Assembly (NCBI RefSeq): GCF_003435815.1
Contig: NZ_QTUV01000004.1
Span: forward strand, 141,673-205,672
Origin: Dorea sp. AM10-31
GTDB taxonomy: Bacteria > Bacillota > Clostridia > Lachnospirales > Lachnospiraceae
DNA: 64,000 nucleotides
Direction: 5' to 3'
The notes under the pieces were generated by a model, which was not told the DNA's origin, searched no databases, and was given only the letters and a program-made list of their open reading frames with translations. Position numbers and translations under genes: made by a program. Within the stretch, counting starts at the first letter, position 1. Each line of letters begins with the position of its first letter. Below are positions 55,304 to 64,000 of this stretch, piece by piece.

Positions 55304-56239
55304 ATGGGAAAAATTGTCGGAATCTGTACCAGTGAAAAAAGAGGTACAGTCAAAAAAGAACAAAAAGAAGTGAATTTAATAGAAGGTTGGGGACTGCAAG
55401 AAGATGCCCACGGTGGTAACTGGCACAGGCAGGTCAGCCTTCTTTCTTATGAAAAAATACAGAAATTCAGAGAAAAAGGTGCGGATGTAGCACTGGGAGC
55501 ATTTGGCGAAAACTTGATTATTGAAGGATATGATTTTCGGGATCTTCCTGTCGGAACCAGATTCCGAATCGGAGATGCGATTCTGGAAATGACGCAGATC
55601 GGGAAGAATTGCCACAGCCACTGCGAGATCTATAAACGGATGGGTGACTGCATCATGCCGAGAGAAGGTGCATTTGCTGAAGTAGTAAAAGGCGGACACA
55701 TAAAAGTCGGAGATGAAGTAGAGAAGTTACCGCTGGATGAAAATCGTCCATTTACTGCAGCAGTCATTACGTTGAGCGATAAAGGCTCACGGGGAGAAAG
55801 AGAAGATAAGAGCGGTCCGGAGGCGGTAAGCCTTGCTGAAGAGGCTGGATACATCGTAAAAGAAAGCCTGCTTCTGCCGGATGAAAAAGAAGCATTAAAA
55901 AAAGAACTGAAAAGACTTGCCGATCAAAGGCAGATTAATGTTGTATTTACAACCGGTGGCACCGGATTCTCAGAAAGAGATGTAACGCCGGAGGCAACCA
56001 TCGAGGTCTGCAATCGAATGGCAAATGGAATTGCAGAAGCAATTCGTAATTATTCTATGACGATTACACCGAGGGCAATGTTCAGCAGGGGAGTATCGGG
56101 AATCAGGGGGAAAACTCTGATCATTAATTTGCCGGGAAGCCCCAAAGCAGTAAAGGAAGCACTGAGATTTCTGCTGCCACACCTGGAACATGGACTTGAA
56201 GTACTCCGTGGGACAAGCCGCGAATGTGCGCGAGTATAG
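55304..56239 (+). CDS. MOSC-MogA fusion protein
   Basis: 311 residues from ATG 55304 (GGAGGG seven bases upstream; the frame reaches back into moaA). Residues 1 to about 145 are a MOSC domain (GLQEDAHGGNWHRQVSLLS, CHSHC), thought to handle sulfur or the cofactor. Residues 155-311 are MogA/MoaB (TLSDKGSRGEREDKSG, TTGGTGFSERDVTPEA, LPGSPKA), the molybdopterin adenylyltransferase. Fusion suggests the last steps of cofactor assembly are linked. Confidence 0.9.
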   Translation: MGKIVGICTSEKRGTVKKEQKEVNLIEGWGLQEDAHGGNWHRQVSLLSYEKIQKFREKGADVALGAFGENLIIEGYDFRDLPVGTRFRIGDAILEMTQIGKNCHSHCEIYKRMGDCIMPREGAFAEVVKGGHIKVGDEVEKLPLDENRPFTAAVITLSDKGSRGEREDKSGPEAVSLAEEAGYIVKESLLLPDEKEALKKELKRLADQRQINVVFTTGGTGFSERDVTPEATIEVCNRMANGIAEAIRNYSMTITPRAMFSRGVSGIRGKTLIINLPGSPKAVKEALRFLLPHLEHGLEVLRGTSRECARV

Positions 56240-56365
56240 CATAATAAGTTCGGCAAAGCTCGTATTATTTATTACCTATGGGTGTAAACTTTCAAAGATT
56301 AGATTATAAATTTATAAGAAGAGATTTTTCTTAATTATCAACATCTAATCAAAAGGAGAAGACAA

Positions 56366-57229
56366 ATGAAAAAAAGAATTTTAGCAGCAGTGCTGGCGGC
56401 TGTTATGGTATTTTCTTTAGCAGGCTGTGCGGGAAACAAAAACGAGAGCAAGGATTCAAAAAAGGAATCCGGGAAAAAGACAGAGATCCAGGTATTTATT
56501 GCGGCAAGTCTGAATACAGTCATGACAGAACTTGCAAAAGAATATCAGAAAGATCACCCGGATGTAAAAATCACTTATAATGCTGACAGTTCAGGAACAC
56601 TTCTGACACAGATTGAAGAAGGGTATGAGTGTGATTTATTCTTCTCAGCAGCACAGAAACAGATGGATCAGCTTGAAGAGGACGGACTGGTTGTAGACGG
56701 TACAAGAAAAAATGTAGTAAACAATCAGGTCATTGTTGTAACAAGAAAAGACAGCAAAACAAAAGTAAAAGGTCTGGAAACATTAAAAGACGCTAAAAGT
56801 ATTGCATTAGCAGGCGGCAGTGTTCCGGTTGGTAAATATACAAGAGCGGCACTGATATCTATTGGTAAGCTGAAAAAAGTGGAAGATCCGGCAACGATTA
56901 CAACAGAAGAAGTTTCCAAAGCGCTTGGCGGTGTGGAAATCAGTGAACAGGATAATGTCAGTAAAGTCCTTTCCGCAGTAGTAGAAGGATCCTGCGAAGT
57001 CGGAACCACTTACTATTCAGATACATATGGATACGAAAAAGATCTGGATATCCTGGAAAAAGTAAGCTATGATCTGACAGGGGATGTTATTTATCCAATC
57101 GCAGAAGTGAAAAATGATGAAGCTGACAAAGCACAGAAAGCGGCAGCAGAAGACTTCTTAAAATTTGTAACATCGGATCAGTCAAAGAAAGTATTTGATT
57201 CTTATTACTTTGACACAAATGTAAAATAA
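56366..57229 (+). CDS. modA: Molybdate/tungstate ABC transporter, substrate-binding lipoprotein
   Basis: 287 residues. A lipoprotein signal with lipobox LAGC (Cys at about residue 22) is followed by a charged tether. AASLNTVMTELAKEY, NADSSGTLLTQIEEG and the DLFFSAAQKQMD region are typical of ModA. AAAGGAG supports the start. It is the first transport gene of the molybdenum locus. Binding-site residues do not settle molybdate versus tungstate. Confidence 0.92.
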   Translation: MKKRILAAVLAAVMVFSLAGCAGNKNESKDSKKESGKKTEIQVFIAASLNTVMTELAKEYQKDHPDVKITYNADSSGTLLTQIEEGYECDLFFSAAQKQMDQLEEDGLVVDGTRKNVVNNQVIVVTRKDSKTKVKGLETLKDAKSIALAGGSVPVGKYTRAALISIGKLKKVEDPATITTEEVSKALGGVEISEQDNVSKVLSAVVEGSCEVGTTYYSDTYGYEKDLDILEKVSYDLTGDVIYPIAEVKNDEADKAQKAAAEDFLKFVTSDQSKKVFDSYYFDTNVK

Positions 57230-57246
57230 ACATGAAATAGATAGAA

Positions 57247-57285
57247 AACAGATACAGGCTATGCGGGAAGCATAGTCTGTTTTAG
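57247..57285 (+). terminator. Hairpin between modA and modB
   Basis: CTATGC/GCATAG with flanking AACAGA/TCTGTT, then TT. It may lower modB expression relative to modA. Confidence 0.45.
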
Positions 57286-57333
57286 AAATAACGGACATAA
57301 CAAATGATTATAAAACACAGGAGGAATGAAAAA

Positions 57334-58029
57334 ATGGCAGAAATTATACGAAATCTGGACTGGAGCCCACTTTATATTTCCATGAAAACAGGTATAGCAG
57401 CTACGATTTTCTCCTTTTTTCTTGGCATCTATGCGGCGAGAAAAGTGGTAAAGGCAGGACCTAAGATGAAAGCCATTCTGGATGGTTTTCTGACACTGCC
57501 GATGGTACTTCCCCCGACAGTAGCAGGATTTTTCCTTTTGTTGATTTTCAGCAGAAGACGACCTTTTGGAATTTTTTTGTTTGAACAGTTCCACATTAAA
57601 GTCGTGCAGACATGGCTTGGCTGTATTATAGCAGCAACAGTTATTGCATTTCCTCTTATGTACCGGAATGCAAGAGCGGCGTTTGAACAGATTGATGTTA
57701 ACCTGATTCATGCCGGACGCACACTTGGAATGAGTGAGATTACTATTTTCTGGAAAGTAGTAGTTCCGGCAGCAGGTCCGGGAATTTTGTCAGGGACAAT
57801 CCTTACATTTGCCAGGGCTCTGGGAGAATATGGCGCAACATCCATGCTGGCAGGTAACATTCCGGGAAAAACAGGAACGATTTCACAGAGGATTGCCATG
57901 GTTATCCAGGATGGAGACTATGCGACGGCAGGTGTCTGGGTTGCAATCGTAATTTTTATTGCATTTCTGATTATTGTGTTGATGAATCTGGTTTCAAACC
58001 GGGGAATGCGTCAGGTGAAACGCTGGTAA
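57334..58029 (+). CDS. modB: Molybdate/tungstate ABC transporter permease
   Basis: 231 residues from ATG 57334 (AGGAGG nine bases upstream). Five or more hydrophobic segments and the permease EAA loop (RTLGMSEITIFWKVVVPAAGPGI) with LPMVLPPTVAGF near the N-terminus. The ATPase gene modC does not follow; the next gene is a YcxB-like membrane protein. Confidence 0.92.
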   Translation: MAEIIRNLDWSPLYISMKTGIAATIFSFFLGIYAARKVVKAGPKMKAILDGFLTLPMVLPPTVAGFFLLLIFSRRRPFGIFLFEQFHIKVVQTWLGCIIAATVIAFPLMYRNARAAFEQIDVNLIHAGRTLGMSEITIFWKVVVPAAGPGILSGTILTFARALGEYGATSMLAGNIPGKTGTISQRIAMVIQDGDYATAGVWVAIVIFIAFLIIVLMNLVSNRGMRQVKRW

Positions 58030-58116
58030 TAATACCTATTTTTCTATAACAGAAGTGGCACGGAAAAAAAAGATGTGTTACAATGAAATATAACGAAAAT
58101 TTGGAGGTGCGTGTAA

Positions 58117-58617
58117 ATGGCAGTAAAAGTAGAAGTAAAACTGGATGTCCCATCGGTGACAGACTTTACGATACATCATATTTGTTCCGGTAAGATCGGA
58201 ATATTCCGGAATGTCCTTGGAGTACTGAACGTAGCACTGGCAGTGGCATTTCTTGTAAAACAGCAGATCGCACTGGCAGTTGTATTTGCGTTGTTTGCAG
58301 CGTTTGTTCTGGGCGGATTGAAGATGATCATCCGCAACCGTGTAACAAAACAGATGGAACATTCCAATCGTCTGAGTATGCCGGTGACTTATGAATTTTC
58401 AGAGAAAGGAATCCTGACAACAACAGAATCAGACAGTGGAATGGCATCGTGGGATGCATTTAAGCGTGCAGTGACAACGAAGAAAATATTGATCTTATAC
58501 AGTAATTCCGGGCAGGCAATTATTCTTCCATTAAACCAGATTGAAGCGGAATACAAAGAAATTGCAGACTTGATTTATGAAAATATGCCGGCACCGGCGG
58601 TTCGTGTGCAAAGATAA
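58117..58617 (+). CDS. YcxB-like membrane protein
   Basis: 166 residues. Two adjacent hydrophobic segments (about 28-47 and 50-70) form a hairpin, and the cytosolic C-terminal half (TYEFSEKGILTTTESDSGMASW..., then ILYSNSGQAIILPLNQI) has the YcxB-C pattern. Function unknown. ATG is preceded by TTGGAGG. It is 87 bp past modB and 17 bp before tsaE, so it more likely belongs with the tsa genes. Confidence 0.7.
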   Translation: MAVKVEVKLDVPSVTDFTIHHICSGKIGIFRNVLGVLNVALAVAFLVKQQIALAVVFALFAAFVLGGLKMIIRNRVTKQMEHSNRLSMPVTYEFSEKGILTTTESDSGMASWDAFKRAVTTKKILILYSNSGQAIILPLNQIEAEYKEIADLIYENMPAPAVRVQR

Positions 58618-58634
58618 CAGAGAGGACAATATCC

Positions 58635-59060
58635 ATGATAATAGAGACAAACAGTGAGAAAGAAACCTATGCGTTCGGTTTAGAACTTGGTAAGAAAGCA
58701 CATGCCGGACAGGTATATACGCTGGTCGGTGATCTTGGCGTTGGCAAGACTGTTTTTTCAAAAGGTCTGGCAAGAGGTCTGGATATACTGGAGCCGGTAA
58801 GCAGTCCGACATTTACAATTGTACAGGTATATGAGGAAGGGCGTTTGCCGTTCTATCATTTTGATGTGTACCGGATTGGAGATGTCGAAGAGATGGATGA
58901 GATTGGCTATGAAGATTATATATATGGTGACGGGGTGAGCCTGATCGAGTGGGCGAACCTGATCGAAGAGATCTTACCGGAACATTATACAGAGATTAAG
59001 ATAGAAAAAGATCTGGAAAAAGGATTTGATTATCGGAGGATTAGTATATGCGAATATTAG
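58635..59060 (+). CDS. tsaE: tRNA threonylcarbamoyladenosine biosynthesis protein TsaE
   Basis: 141 residues. Walker A GDLGVGKTVFSKG and SSPTFTIVQVYEE are typical. The ATPase that supports TsaB-TsaD in t6A formation. Overlaps tsaB by 13 bp. Confidence 0.94.
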   Translation: MIIETNSEKETYAFGLELGKKAHAGQVYTLVGDLGVGKTVFSKGLARGLDILEPVSSPTFTIVQVYEEGRLPFYHFDVYRIGDVEEMDEIGYEDYIYGDGVSLIEWANLIEEILPEHYTEIKIEKDLEKGFDYRRISICEY

Positions 59061-59791
59061 CACTGGACAGCTCCGGCCTTGTAGCAGGAGTTGCGGTTCT
59101 GGAATCAGAAAATGAAAAGAAAGATGCGCAGACGATTGCCGAATATACTGTGAATTATAAGAAGACACATTCTCAGACTCTGCTTCCGATGCTGGATGAG
59201 ATTGTGAAAATGACAGAATTAGACCTGGATACGATCGATGCAATTGCAATCGCGAGCGGACCTGGCTCATTTACCGGACTTCGTATCGGTTCAGCAACTG
59301 CAAAAGGACTGGGACTTGCACTTAAGAAGCCGTTGGTAGAAGTGCCGACACTGGAAGGACTGGCATACAATCTCTGCGGTACAGAAGGACTGATCTGTCC
59401 AATCATGGATGCGAGAAGAGGGCAGGTCTATACAGGTATTTATGCATGTGCAGATAATGAACTTAAAGTTATGGAAGAACAGATGGCAGTTCCGATAGAA
59501 GAACTGGCAGAAAAATTAAAAAAATACAATCAGAAAGTAACATTTTTGGGAGATGGTGTACCGGCTTTCAGAGAACAGCTGAAAAATGAGCTGCTTGCAG
59601 ATATGAAGATTCAGTTTGCGCCTGCTCACCTGAACCGACAGCGCGCGGCAGCAGTAGGTGCACTTGGCATGAATTATTATAGAGAAGGCAGAACAGTCAC
59701 AGCAATGGAACACCGCCCGGATTACCTGCGTGTATCACAGGCAGAACGAGAACGTGCAGAACGCGAGAAAAAGGAAAAATCCGGTCAGTAG
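59048..59791 (+). CDS. tsaB: tRNA threonylcarbamoyladenosine biosynthesis protein TsaB
   Basis: 247 residues. ILALDSSGLVAGVAV start and ASGPGSFTGLRIGSATAKGL are the TsaB hallmarks. The partner TsaD is at 61605. The ATG sits within tsaE and rimI follows, a common order. Confidence 0.94.
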   Translation: MRILALDSSGLVAGVAVLESENEKKDAQTIAEYTVNYKKTHSQTLLPMLDEIVKMTELDLDTIDAIAIASGPGSFTGLRIGSATAKGLGLALKKPLVEVPTLEGLAYNLCGTEGLICPIMDARRGQVYTGIYACADNELKVMEEQMAVPIEELAEKLKKYNQKVTFLGDGVPAFREQLKNELLADMKIQFAPAHLNRQRAAAVGALGMNYYREGRTVTAMEHRPDYLRVSQAERERAEREKKEKSGQ

Positions 59792-59815
59792 ATTTTGATT
59801 GATGAGGTTTCGCAG

Positions 59816-60289
59816 ATGAAACAGCAAATAGAAGTTCGGATTTTTGATCCGCAGGATGTATTAGAAGCAACAAATCACTCAGTATCAGAGATACTGGCAA
59901 TTGAAAAATGTACATTTCCGGATCCGTGGAGCTCAGGCAGTATAGAAGAGACACTGAAGGCATCGGGATATCGGAATACAGGGGTATGGATAGAAGGAAA
60001 ACTGGCAGGATATTTATTTTGCTCTTATGTGCTGGATGAGACGGAGATTGTCAAAATCGCAGTTGCACCAAAGTTTCAGAGGCGAGGAATCGCTACAGCA
60101 CTTATGAATGAATTTACAGAGTGGTGTAAAGCGTCGGGAATCCACAGATGGATGCTGGATGTACGTGCCGGAAATGACTGCGCGGCAGCACTTTATCGGT
60201 CTTTTGGGTTTACAGAGGACGGAGTGCGTAAAAATTACTATGCAGATCCGGTGGAAGATGCGGTTCTGATGAGCCGGCAGATACCATAA
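59816..60289 (+). CDS. rimI: Ribosomal-protein-alanine N-acetyltransferase
   Basis: 157 residues, GNAT fold. VKIAVAPKFQRRGIATALM is the acetyl-CoA motif A, followed by RAGNDCAAALYRSFGF. ATG 59816 has GAGG eight bases ahead; a TTG seven codons earlier has none. Confidence 0.88.
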   Translation: MKQQIEVRIFDPQDVLEATNHSVSEILAIEKCTFPDPWSSGSIEETLKASGYRNTGVWIEGKLAGYLFCSYVLDETEIVKIAVAPKFQRRGIATALMNEFTEWCKASGIHRWMLDVRAGNDCAAALYRSFGFTEDGVRKNYYADPVEDAVLMSRQIP

Positions 60290-60385
60290 TTGTCAGCAGT
60301 TTCCACTAGGAATCTGCAAAATGAAAGAATATAATGTAGGCGTAACAAAGAGAAAAAATGTGACCGACACATGCAGGAGGAACGT

Positions 60386-60625
60386 ATGCGCCATTACAGA
60401 ACACAAAAAATAGAGATAAAAAAATTAGATGAGATTATTTGCAACTGTTGCGGAAAGAAAATTTCGGTAATAAACGAAGTCCCACAGGAAGATATCGTGG
60501 AAGTGGAGAAGCACTGGGGGTATTTGTCGAAGAAAGACGGACAGAAAGACGCGTTTGATCTTTGTGAGGACTGCTATGACAGGATCGTATCTGGATTTTC
60601 AATACCTGTAACGTGCGACAGTTAA
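60386..60625 (+). CDS. Small zinc-ribbon protein
   Basis: 79 residues. Two pairs of Cys (CNCC and CEDC) separated by 40 residues suggest a zinc ribbon. The start at 60386 follows AGGAGG; an ATG at 60371 lies before that site. Family not recognised; it is between rimI and the RNase Z gene. Confidence 0.7.
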   Translation: MRHYRTQKIEIKKLDEIICNCCGKKISVINEVPQEDIVEVEKHWGYLSKKDGQKDAFDLCEDCYDRIVSGFSIPVTCDS

Positions 60626-60658
60626 GAAAAAGAGAAGAAACAGAGGTAAAGTAAAAAT

Positions 60659-61567
60659 ATGTTAGATGTATGTTTGTTAGGAACAGGAGGGATGATGCCG
60701 TTGCCGTACCGGTGGCTTACGTCACTAATGGTGAGATATAATGGCAGCAGCCTGCTGATCGACTGCGGAGAAGGAACGCAAATTGCAATTAAAGAAAAAG
60801 GCTGGAGTTTCAAACCGATTGATGTGATCTGTTTTACACATTATCATGGAGATCATATCAGTGGATTACCGGGACTTCTCCTTACAATGGGAAATGCAGA
60901 CCGGACGGAACCATTGACATTGGTTGGCCCAAAAGGGCTGGAACGGGTTGTCAATGCACTGCGTGTGATCGCGCCGGAGCTTCCGTTTCCTATCAAATAT
61001 ATAGAAATCAAAGATCAGGAGCAGACACTTGAGATGAATGGATACCGACTGAAGGCATTCCGTGTAAATCACAATGTAACATGCTATGGCTATACGATGG
61101 AAATAGATCGTGCCGGCAAATTCAATGTGGAACGCGCCAATGCAAATGCAATTCCAAAGCAGTTCTGGGGAATCCTGCAAAAAGGTGAGACTGTAGAAGA
61201 TGGAGAACATGTATATACTCCGGATATGGTATTAGGACCGGCAAGAAAAGGTCTGAAACTGACATATTGTACCGATACAAGACCGGTAGATGCTATCCGC
61301 AAGAATGCCATGCATTCGGATCTGTTTATCTGCGAAGGTATGTATGGTGAAAAAGATAAGCAGAAAAAAGCAAAAGAATATAAGCATATGACATTTTATG
61401 AGGCGGCAAAGCTGGCAAAAGATGCAGAAGTAGCAGAAATGTGGCTGACGCATTACAGCCCATCACTCAGTAAGCCGGAAGAATATATGGATGAAGTGAG
61501 AGAGATTTTCCCGAATGCGATTGCAGCAAAAGACAGGCGTTCGGTGGAACTTGTATTTTCGGATTAG
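60659..61567 (+). CDS. rnz: Ribonuclease Z-like metallo-beta-lactamase
   Basis: 302 residues. HYHGDHISGLPG supplies the zinc-binding HxHxDH motif, with later His in FRVNHNV and LTHYSPS and Asp in YCTDTRP. RNase Z trims tRNA 3' trailers, which matters for tRNAs such as the window's tRNA-Leu that lack encoded CCA. The related RNase BN/ElaC cannot be excluded. Confidence 0.88.
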   Translation: MLDVCLLGTGGMMPLPYRWLTSLMVRYNGSSLLIDCGEGTQIAIKEKGWSFKPIDVICFTHYHGDHISGLPGLLLTMGNADRTEPLTLVGPKGLERVVNALRVIAPELPFPIKYIEIKDQEQTLEMNGYRLKAFRVNHNVTCYGYTMEIDRAGKFNVERANANAIPKQFWGILQKGETVEDGEHVYTPDMVLGPARKGLKLTYCTDTRPVDAIRKNAMHSDLFICEGMYGEKDKQKKAKEYKHMTFYEAAKLAKDAEVAEMWLTHYSPSLSKPEEYMDEVREIFPNAIAAKDRRSVELVFSD

Positions 61568-61604
61568 AACGTGAATAACAAACAGAGAAAAGAAAGGTAA
61601 AACA

Positions 61605-62633
61605 ATGAGTGAAGAAAAAGATATATTAATACTGGCAATTGAAAGTTCCTGTGATGAGACAGCAGCAGCGGTTGTGAAAAATGGCAGGGAAGTGCTGTCC
61701 AATGTGATTTCTTCGCAGATTGCACTTCATACCTTATATGGAGGTGTTGTTCCGGAAATCGCATCCAGAAAACATATTGAGAAGATTAATCAGGTAATAG
61801 AAGAAGCATTAAAAGAAGCTGAAGTAACACTGGAAGATATAGATGCAATCGGAGTAACCTACGGTCCCGGATTGGTTGGGGCGCTTCTTGTCGGTGTTGC
61901 CGAAGCGAAGGCAATCGCATATGCTGCGAAGAAACCACTGGTCGGAGTGCATCATATTGAAGGACATATTGCAGCAAATTTTATTGAACACAAAGATTTG
62001 GAACCGCCGTTTTTCTCTCTTGTTGTGTCCGGGGGACATACCCATCTGGTACGCGTAAAAGATTACGGCAAATTTGACATTATCGGACGTACAAGAGACG
62101 ATGCGGCAGGAGAGGCTTTTGACAAAGTAGCCAGAGCAATCGGGCTCGGTTATCCGGGGGGACCAAAGATTGACAAGGTATCAAAAGAAGGAAATCCAGA
62201 GGCAATTGCATTTCCACGTGCACATGTAGAAGATTCACCATATGATTTCAGCTTCAGCGGAGTGAAATCTGCTGTGTTGAATTATATTAATGGCTGTCAG
62301 ATGAAGGGAATCGAATACAATCAGGCGGATATTGCAGCATCTTTCCAGAAAGCTGTTACAGATGTACTTGTCGCAAATGCCATGCATGCGGTAGGAGAAT
62401 ATCATGTGGATAAATTTGCAATTGCAGGAGGCGTGGCATCAAACAGTGCACTGCGTGCTGCAATGAAGAAAGCATGTGAAGAAAAAGGTGTACAGTTCTA
62501 CTATCCGTCGCCAATCTACTGTACGGATAATGCAGCAATGATCGGCGTGGCTGCATATTATGAATATATAAATGGAACAAGGCACGGTTGGGATCTGAAT
62601 GCAGTCCCGAACTTGAAGTTAGGTGAAAGATAA
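61605..62633 (+). CDS. tsaD: tRNA threonylcarbamoyltransferase TsaD
   Basis: 342 residues. [12 protein letters not shown] start, [12 protein letters not shown] (metal-binding His pair), VSGGHTHLV and [12 protein letters not shown]. It transfers the threonylcarbamoyl group to A37 of tRNAs. Overlaps ispD by one base. Confidence 0.96.
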   Translation: MSEEKDILILAIESSCDETAAAVVKNGREVLSNVISSQIALHTLYGGVVPEIASRKHIEKINQVIEEALKEAEVTLEDIDAIGVTYGPGLVGALLVGVAEAKAIAYAAKKPLVGVHHIEGHIAANFIEHKDLEPPFFSLVVSGGHTHLVRVKDYGKFDIIGRTRDDAAGEAFDKVARAIGLGYPGGPKIDKVSKEGNPEAIAFPRAHVEDSPYDFSFSGVKSAVLNYINGCQMKGIEYNQADIAASFQKAVTDVLVANAMHAVGEYHVDKFAIAGGVASNSALRAAMKKACEEKGVQFYYPSPIYCTDNAAMIGVAAYYEYINGTRHGWDLNAVPNLKLGER

Positions 62634-63376
62634 TGGGAATCAGACAGAAGAAACACTGTACGGCAATCGTCCTGTCGGCAGGACGTGGAAAACGTATGCA
62701 TGCTTCTGTAGAGAAGCAGTATATAGAACTTTATAAAAGACCGGTCATCTATTATACACTGGAGATTTTTCAGTCATCATCTATTATAGATGATATTGTT
62801 CTTGTAGTAGGAAAGGGACAGGAAGAAGAAGTTTACGAAAAAATTGTACGAAAATATCATTTTTCAAAAGTAAAGGCGGTTGTAGAAGGCGGCGCAGAGC
62901 GTTATGCATCCGTCTGGAATGGTCTGCAGGCAATTGCAGATGGAAGAATCGGCGAAGAGAGCAAGACCGGCTATGTATTTATTCATGATGGAGCAAGACC
63001 GTTTGTGACAGAAAATATCTTAAGAAGAGGGTATGATACAGTGTGCAAATGTCGTGCTTGTGTAGCTGGCATGCCAAGCAAAGATACCATTAAAATCGTA
63101 GACGACAAGACATATTCGACAGCAACACCGGAACGTAAATATGTCTGGGCAGTCCAGACACCACAGATATTTGAAACAGAATTGATTACAGATGCATATT
63201 CCAAACTTATGGGAAAACACGCTGTACAGGTGACGGATGATGCAATGGTTTTGGAACAGATGCTTAAGATGCCGGTAAAGTTATTTGAAGGTTCCTATGA
63301 AAATATAAAAATAACGACACCGGAAGATCTGGACATTGCAAAAATGTTTCTGCTGGAACGTCGCAGACAGGGATGA
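62633..63376 (+). CDS. ispD: 2-C-methyl-D-erythritol 4-phosphate cytidylyltransferase
   Basis: 247 residues. AIVLSAGRGKRM (CTP-binding loop), HDGARPFV and the C-terminal TTPEDLDIA are diagnostic. It acts in the MEP isoprenoid pathway. The ATG overlaps the tsaD stop, so translation is probably coupled. Confidence 0.94.
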   Translation: MGIRQKKHCTAIVLSAGRGKRMHASVEKQYIELYKRPVIYYTLEIFQSSSIIDDIVLVVGKGQEEEVYEKIVRKYHFSKVKAVVEGGAERYASVWNGLQAIADGRIGEESKTGYVFIHDGARPFVTENILRRGYDTVCKCRACVAGMPSKDTIKIVDDKTYSTATPERKYVWAVQTPQIFETELITDAYSKLMGKHAVQVTDDAMVLEQMLKMPVKLFEGSYENIKITTPEDLDIAKMFLLERRRQG

Positions 63377-63463
63377 GATCTGAATTAAAGAGGCTTTGCA
63401 GGCGGTGTTTAACTACGGGAAAGTGTAAGGATACAAAAAAATAAAAAAATATGAAAAAAGATA

Positions 63464-63493
63464 TTGACGAAGCGGCATGAAGTGTGCTAGAAT
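63464..63493 (+). promoter_or_regulatory. Promoter of the tRNA-Ser pair
   Basis: TTGACG, 18 bases, TAGAAT, 43 bases before the first tRNA. Confidence 0.65.
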
Positions 63494-63536
63494 ACAACAT
63501 GTCGCTGATACAGAAGCGATAAACAAGTGAATATAT

Positions 63537-63622
63537 GGAGAGGTATCGAAGTGGTCATAACGAGGCGGTCTTGAAAACCGTTTGTCCGAGAGGGCGCGTG
63601 GGTTCGAATCCCACCCTCTCCG
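63537..63622 (+). tRNA. tRNA-Ser (anticodon TGA)
   Basis: 86 nt. Acceptor GGAGAGG/CCTCTCC with G discriminator, anticodon stem GCGGT/ACCGT around CTTGAAA, long variable arm and GGTTCGAATCC. CCA not encoded. Confidence 0.95.
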
Positions 63623-63626
63623 CTTT

Positions 63627-63658
63627 AAAACTACTAGTCTGTGCGACGGTAGTTTTTT
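63627..63658 (+). terminator. Terminator or processing hairpin between tRNA-Ser genes
   Basis: AAAACTAC...GTAGTTTT with inner GTC/GAC, then TT. Confidence 0.6.
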
Positions 63659-63697
63659 ATATGTCTTGTGATATGTAAAGCTGTAGATCAGTGTTTT

Positions 63698-63786
63698 GGA
63701 GAAATACCCAAGAGGCTGAAGGGGCTCCCCTGGAAAGGGAGTAGGTCGTTAATAGCGGCGCGAGGGTTCAAATCCCTCTTTCTCCG
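63698..63786 (+). tRNA. tRNA-Ser (anticodon GGA)
   Basis: 89 nt. Acceptor GGAGAAA/TTTCTCC with G discriminator, anticodon stem CTCCC/GGGAG around CTGGAAA, long variable arm and GGTTCAAATCC. CCA not encoded. Confidence 0.95.
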
Positions 63787-63883
63787 TTTGCTCGAAGTTC
63801 TAATGCGGAAGCGATTGAGAATGAGAGCGGATGCATCTGTTAAAAAGATGTAAAAAAGATTTGAAAAAAACGAAAAAAGTTCT

Positions 63884-64000
63884 TGACAAAATGTACTAAG
63901 AAATGCTATTATAAACAAGCTGATTCGTACATGAGCAGCAAGAAAAAATAAGAACCTTGATAATTAAACAATAGACAACAACCCTGAAAATTCTTAAGAG
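63884..64000 (+). promoter_or_regulatory. rRNA operon promoter and leader
   Basis: TTGACA (63884-63889), 18 bases, TATTAT (63908-63913), then a leader containing AACCTTGATAATTAAACAA and AACCCTGAAAATT, which is typical of sequence just before 16S rRNA in this group. The 16S gene itself would start beyond base 64000. Confidence 0.75.

Overview
The window looks like chromosomal DNA of a gut-type Lachnospiraceae (Clostridia). The evidence is moderate GC content, AGGAGG ribosome sites, sigma-A promoters, a four-subunit 2-oxoacid:ferredoxin oxidoreductase, a fab/acc operon using FabK with a fused AccDA, a DUF4317 protein and Fe-S serine dehydratase. The species cannot be fixed from sequence alone; Dorea, Mediterraneibacter or Faecalicatena-like genera are plausible.

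Layout. 1-17.4 kb is an array of eight secreted, lysine-rich surface proteins: two rhodanese-domain proteins, two leucine-rich-repeat (LRR) proteins, and Ig-like/FIVAR/Big_2 proteins. Five share a roughly 172-residue C-terminal module and none shows an LPXTG signal. Four transcription units carry the same unusual promoter, and one LRR gene has an in-frame TGA directly after its signal peptide. 17.7-22.1 kb holds gap and the four-subunit oxidoreductase. 22.1-26.2 kb is a TPP-riboswitch thiSFGHE operon. 26.2-36.8 kb carries mgtE with a long structured leader, an AhpD-like protein, tRNA-Leu, DUF4317, sdaAB-sdaAA, nth, a P-type ATPase and yfcE. 37.1-38.1 kb is a short-chain dehydrogenase resembling 12-alpha-hydroxysteroid dehydrogenase, preceded by a self-closing structured RNA candidate. 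38.2-49.7 kb is a complete type II fatty-acid operon (fabH-acpP-fabK-fabD-fabG-fabF-accB-fabZ-accC-accDA-NMO/FabK-like-marR) with two FabT-type palindromes at its promoter and the MarR gene at its end. 49.8-51.3 kb has a HAD phosphatase and a sirtuin. 51.5-58.0 kb is a molybdenum/tungsten locus: ModE-like regulator, molybdopterin-binding protein, domain-swapped XdhC, MoaA, MOSC-MogA fusion, ModA and ModB, without modC. 58.1-63.4 kb is housekeeping (YcxB-like, tsaE-tsaB-rimI, zinc ribbon, RNase Z, tsaD, ispD). The window ends with two tRNA-Ser genes and the promoter/leader of an rRNA operon whose 16S gene lies outside.

How parts work together. The fatty-acid operon encodes malonyl-CoA supply, initiation, elongation and its likely repressor. 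The thi operon makes the thiazole half of thiamine and joins it to the pyrimidine; TPP is the cofactor of the adjacent oxidoreductase. The molybdenum locus pairs oxyanion uptake with cofactor synthesis and insertion, but no molybdoenzyme lies in the window. All starts, domain limits and hairpins were read by eye; no database search or folding program was run.
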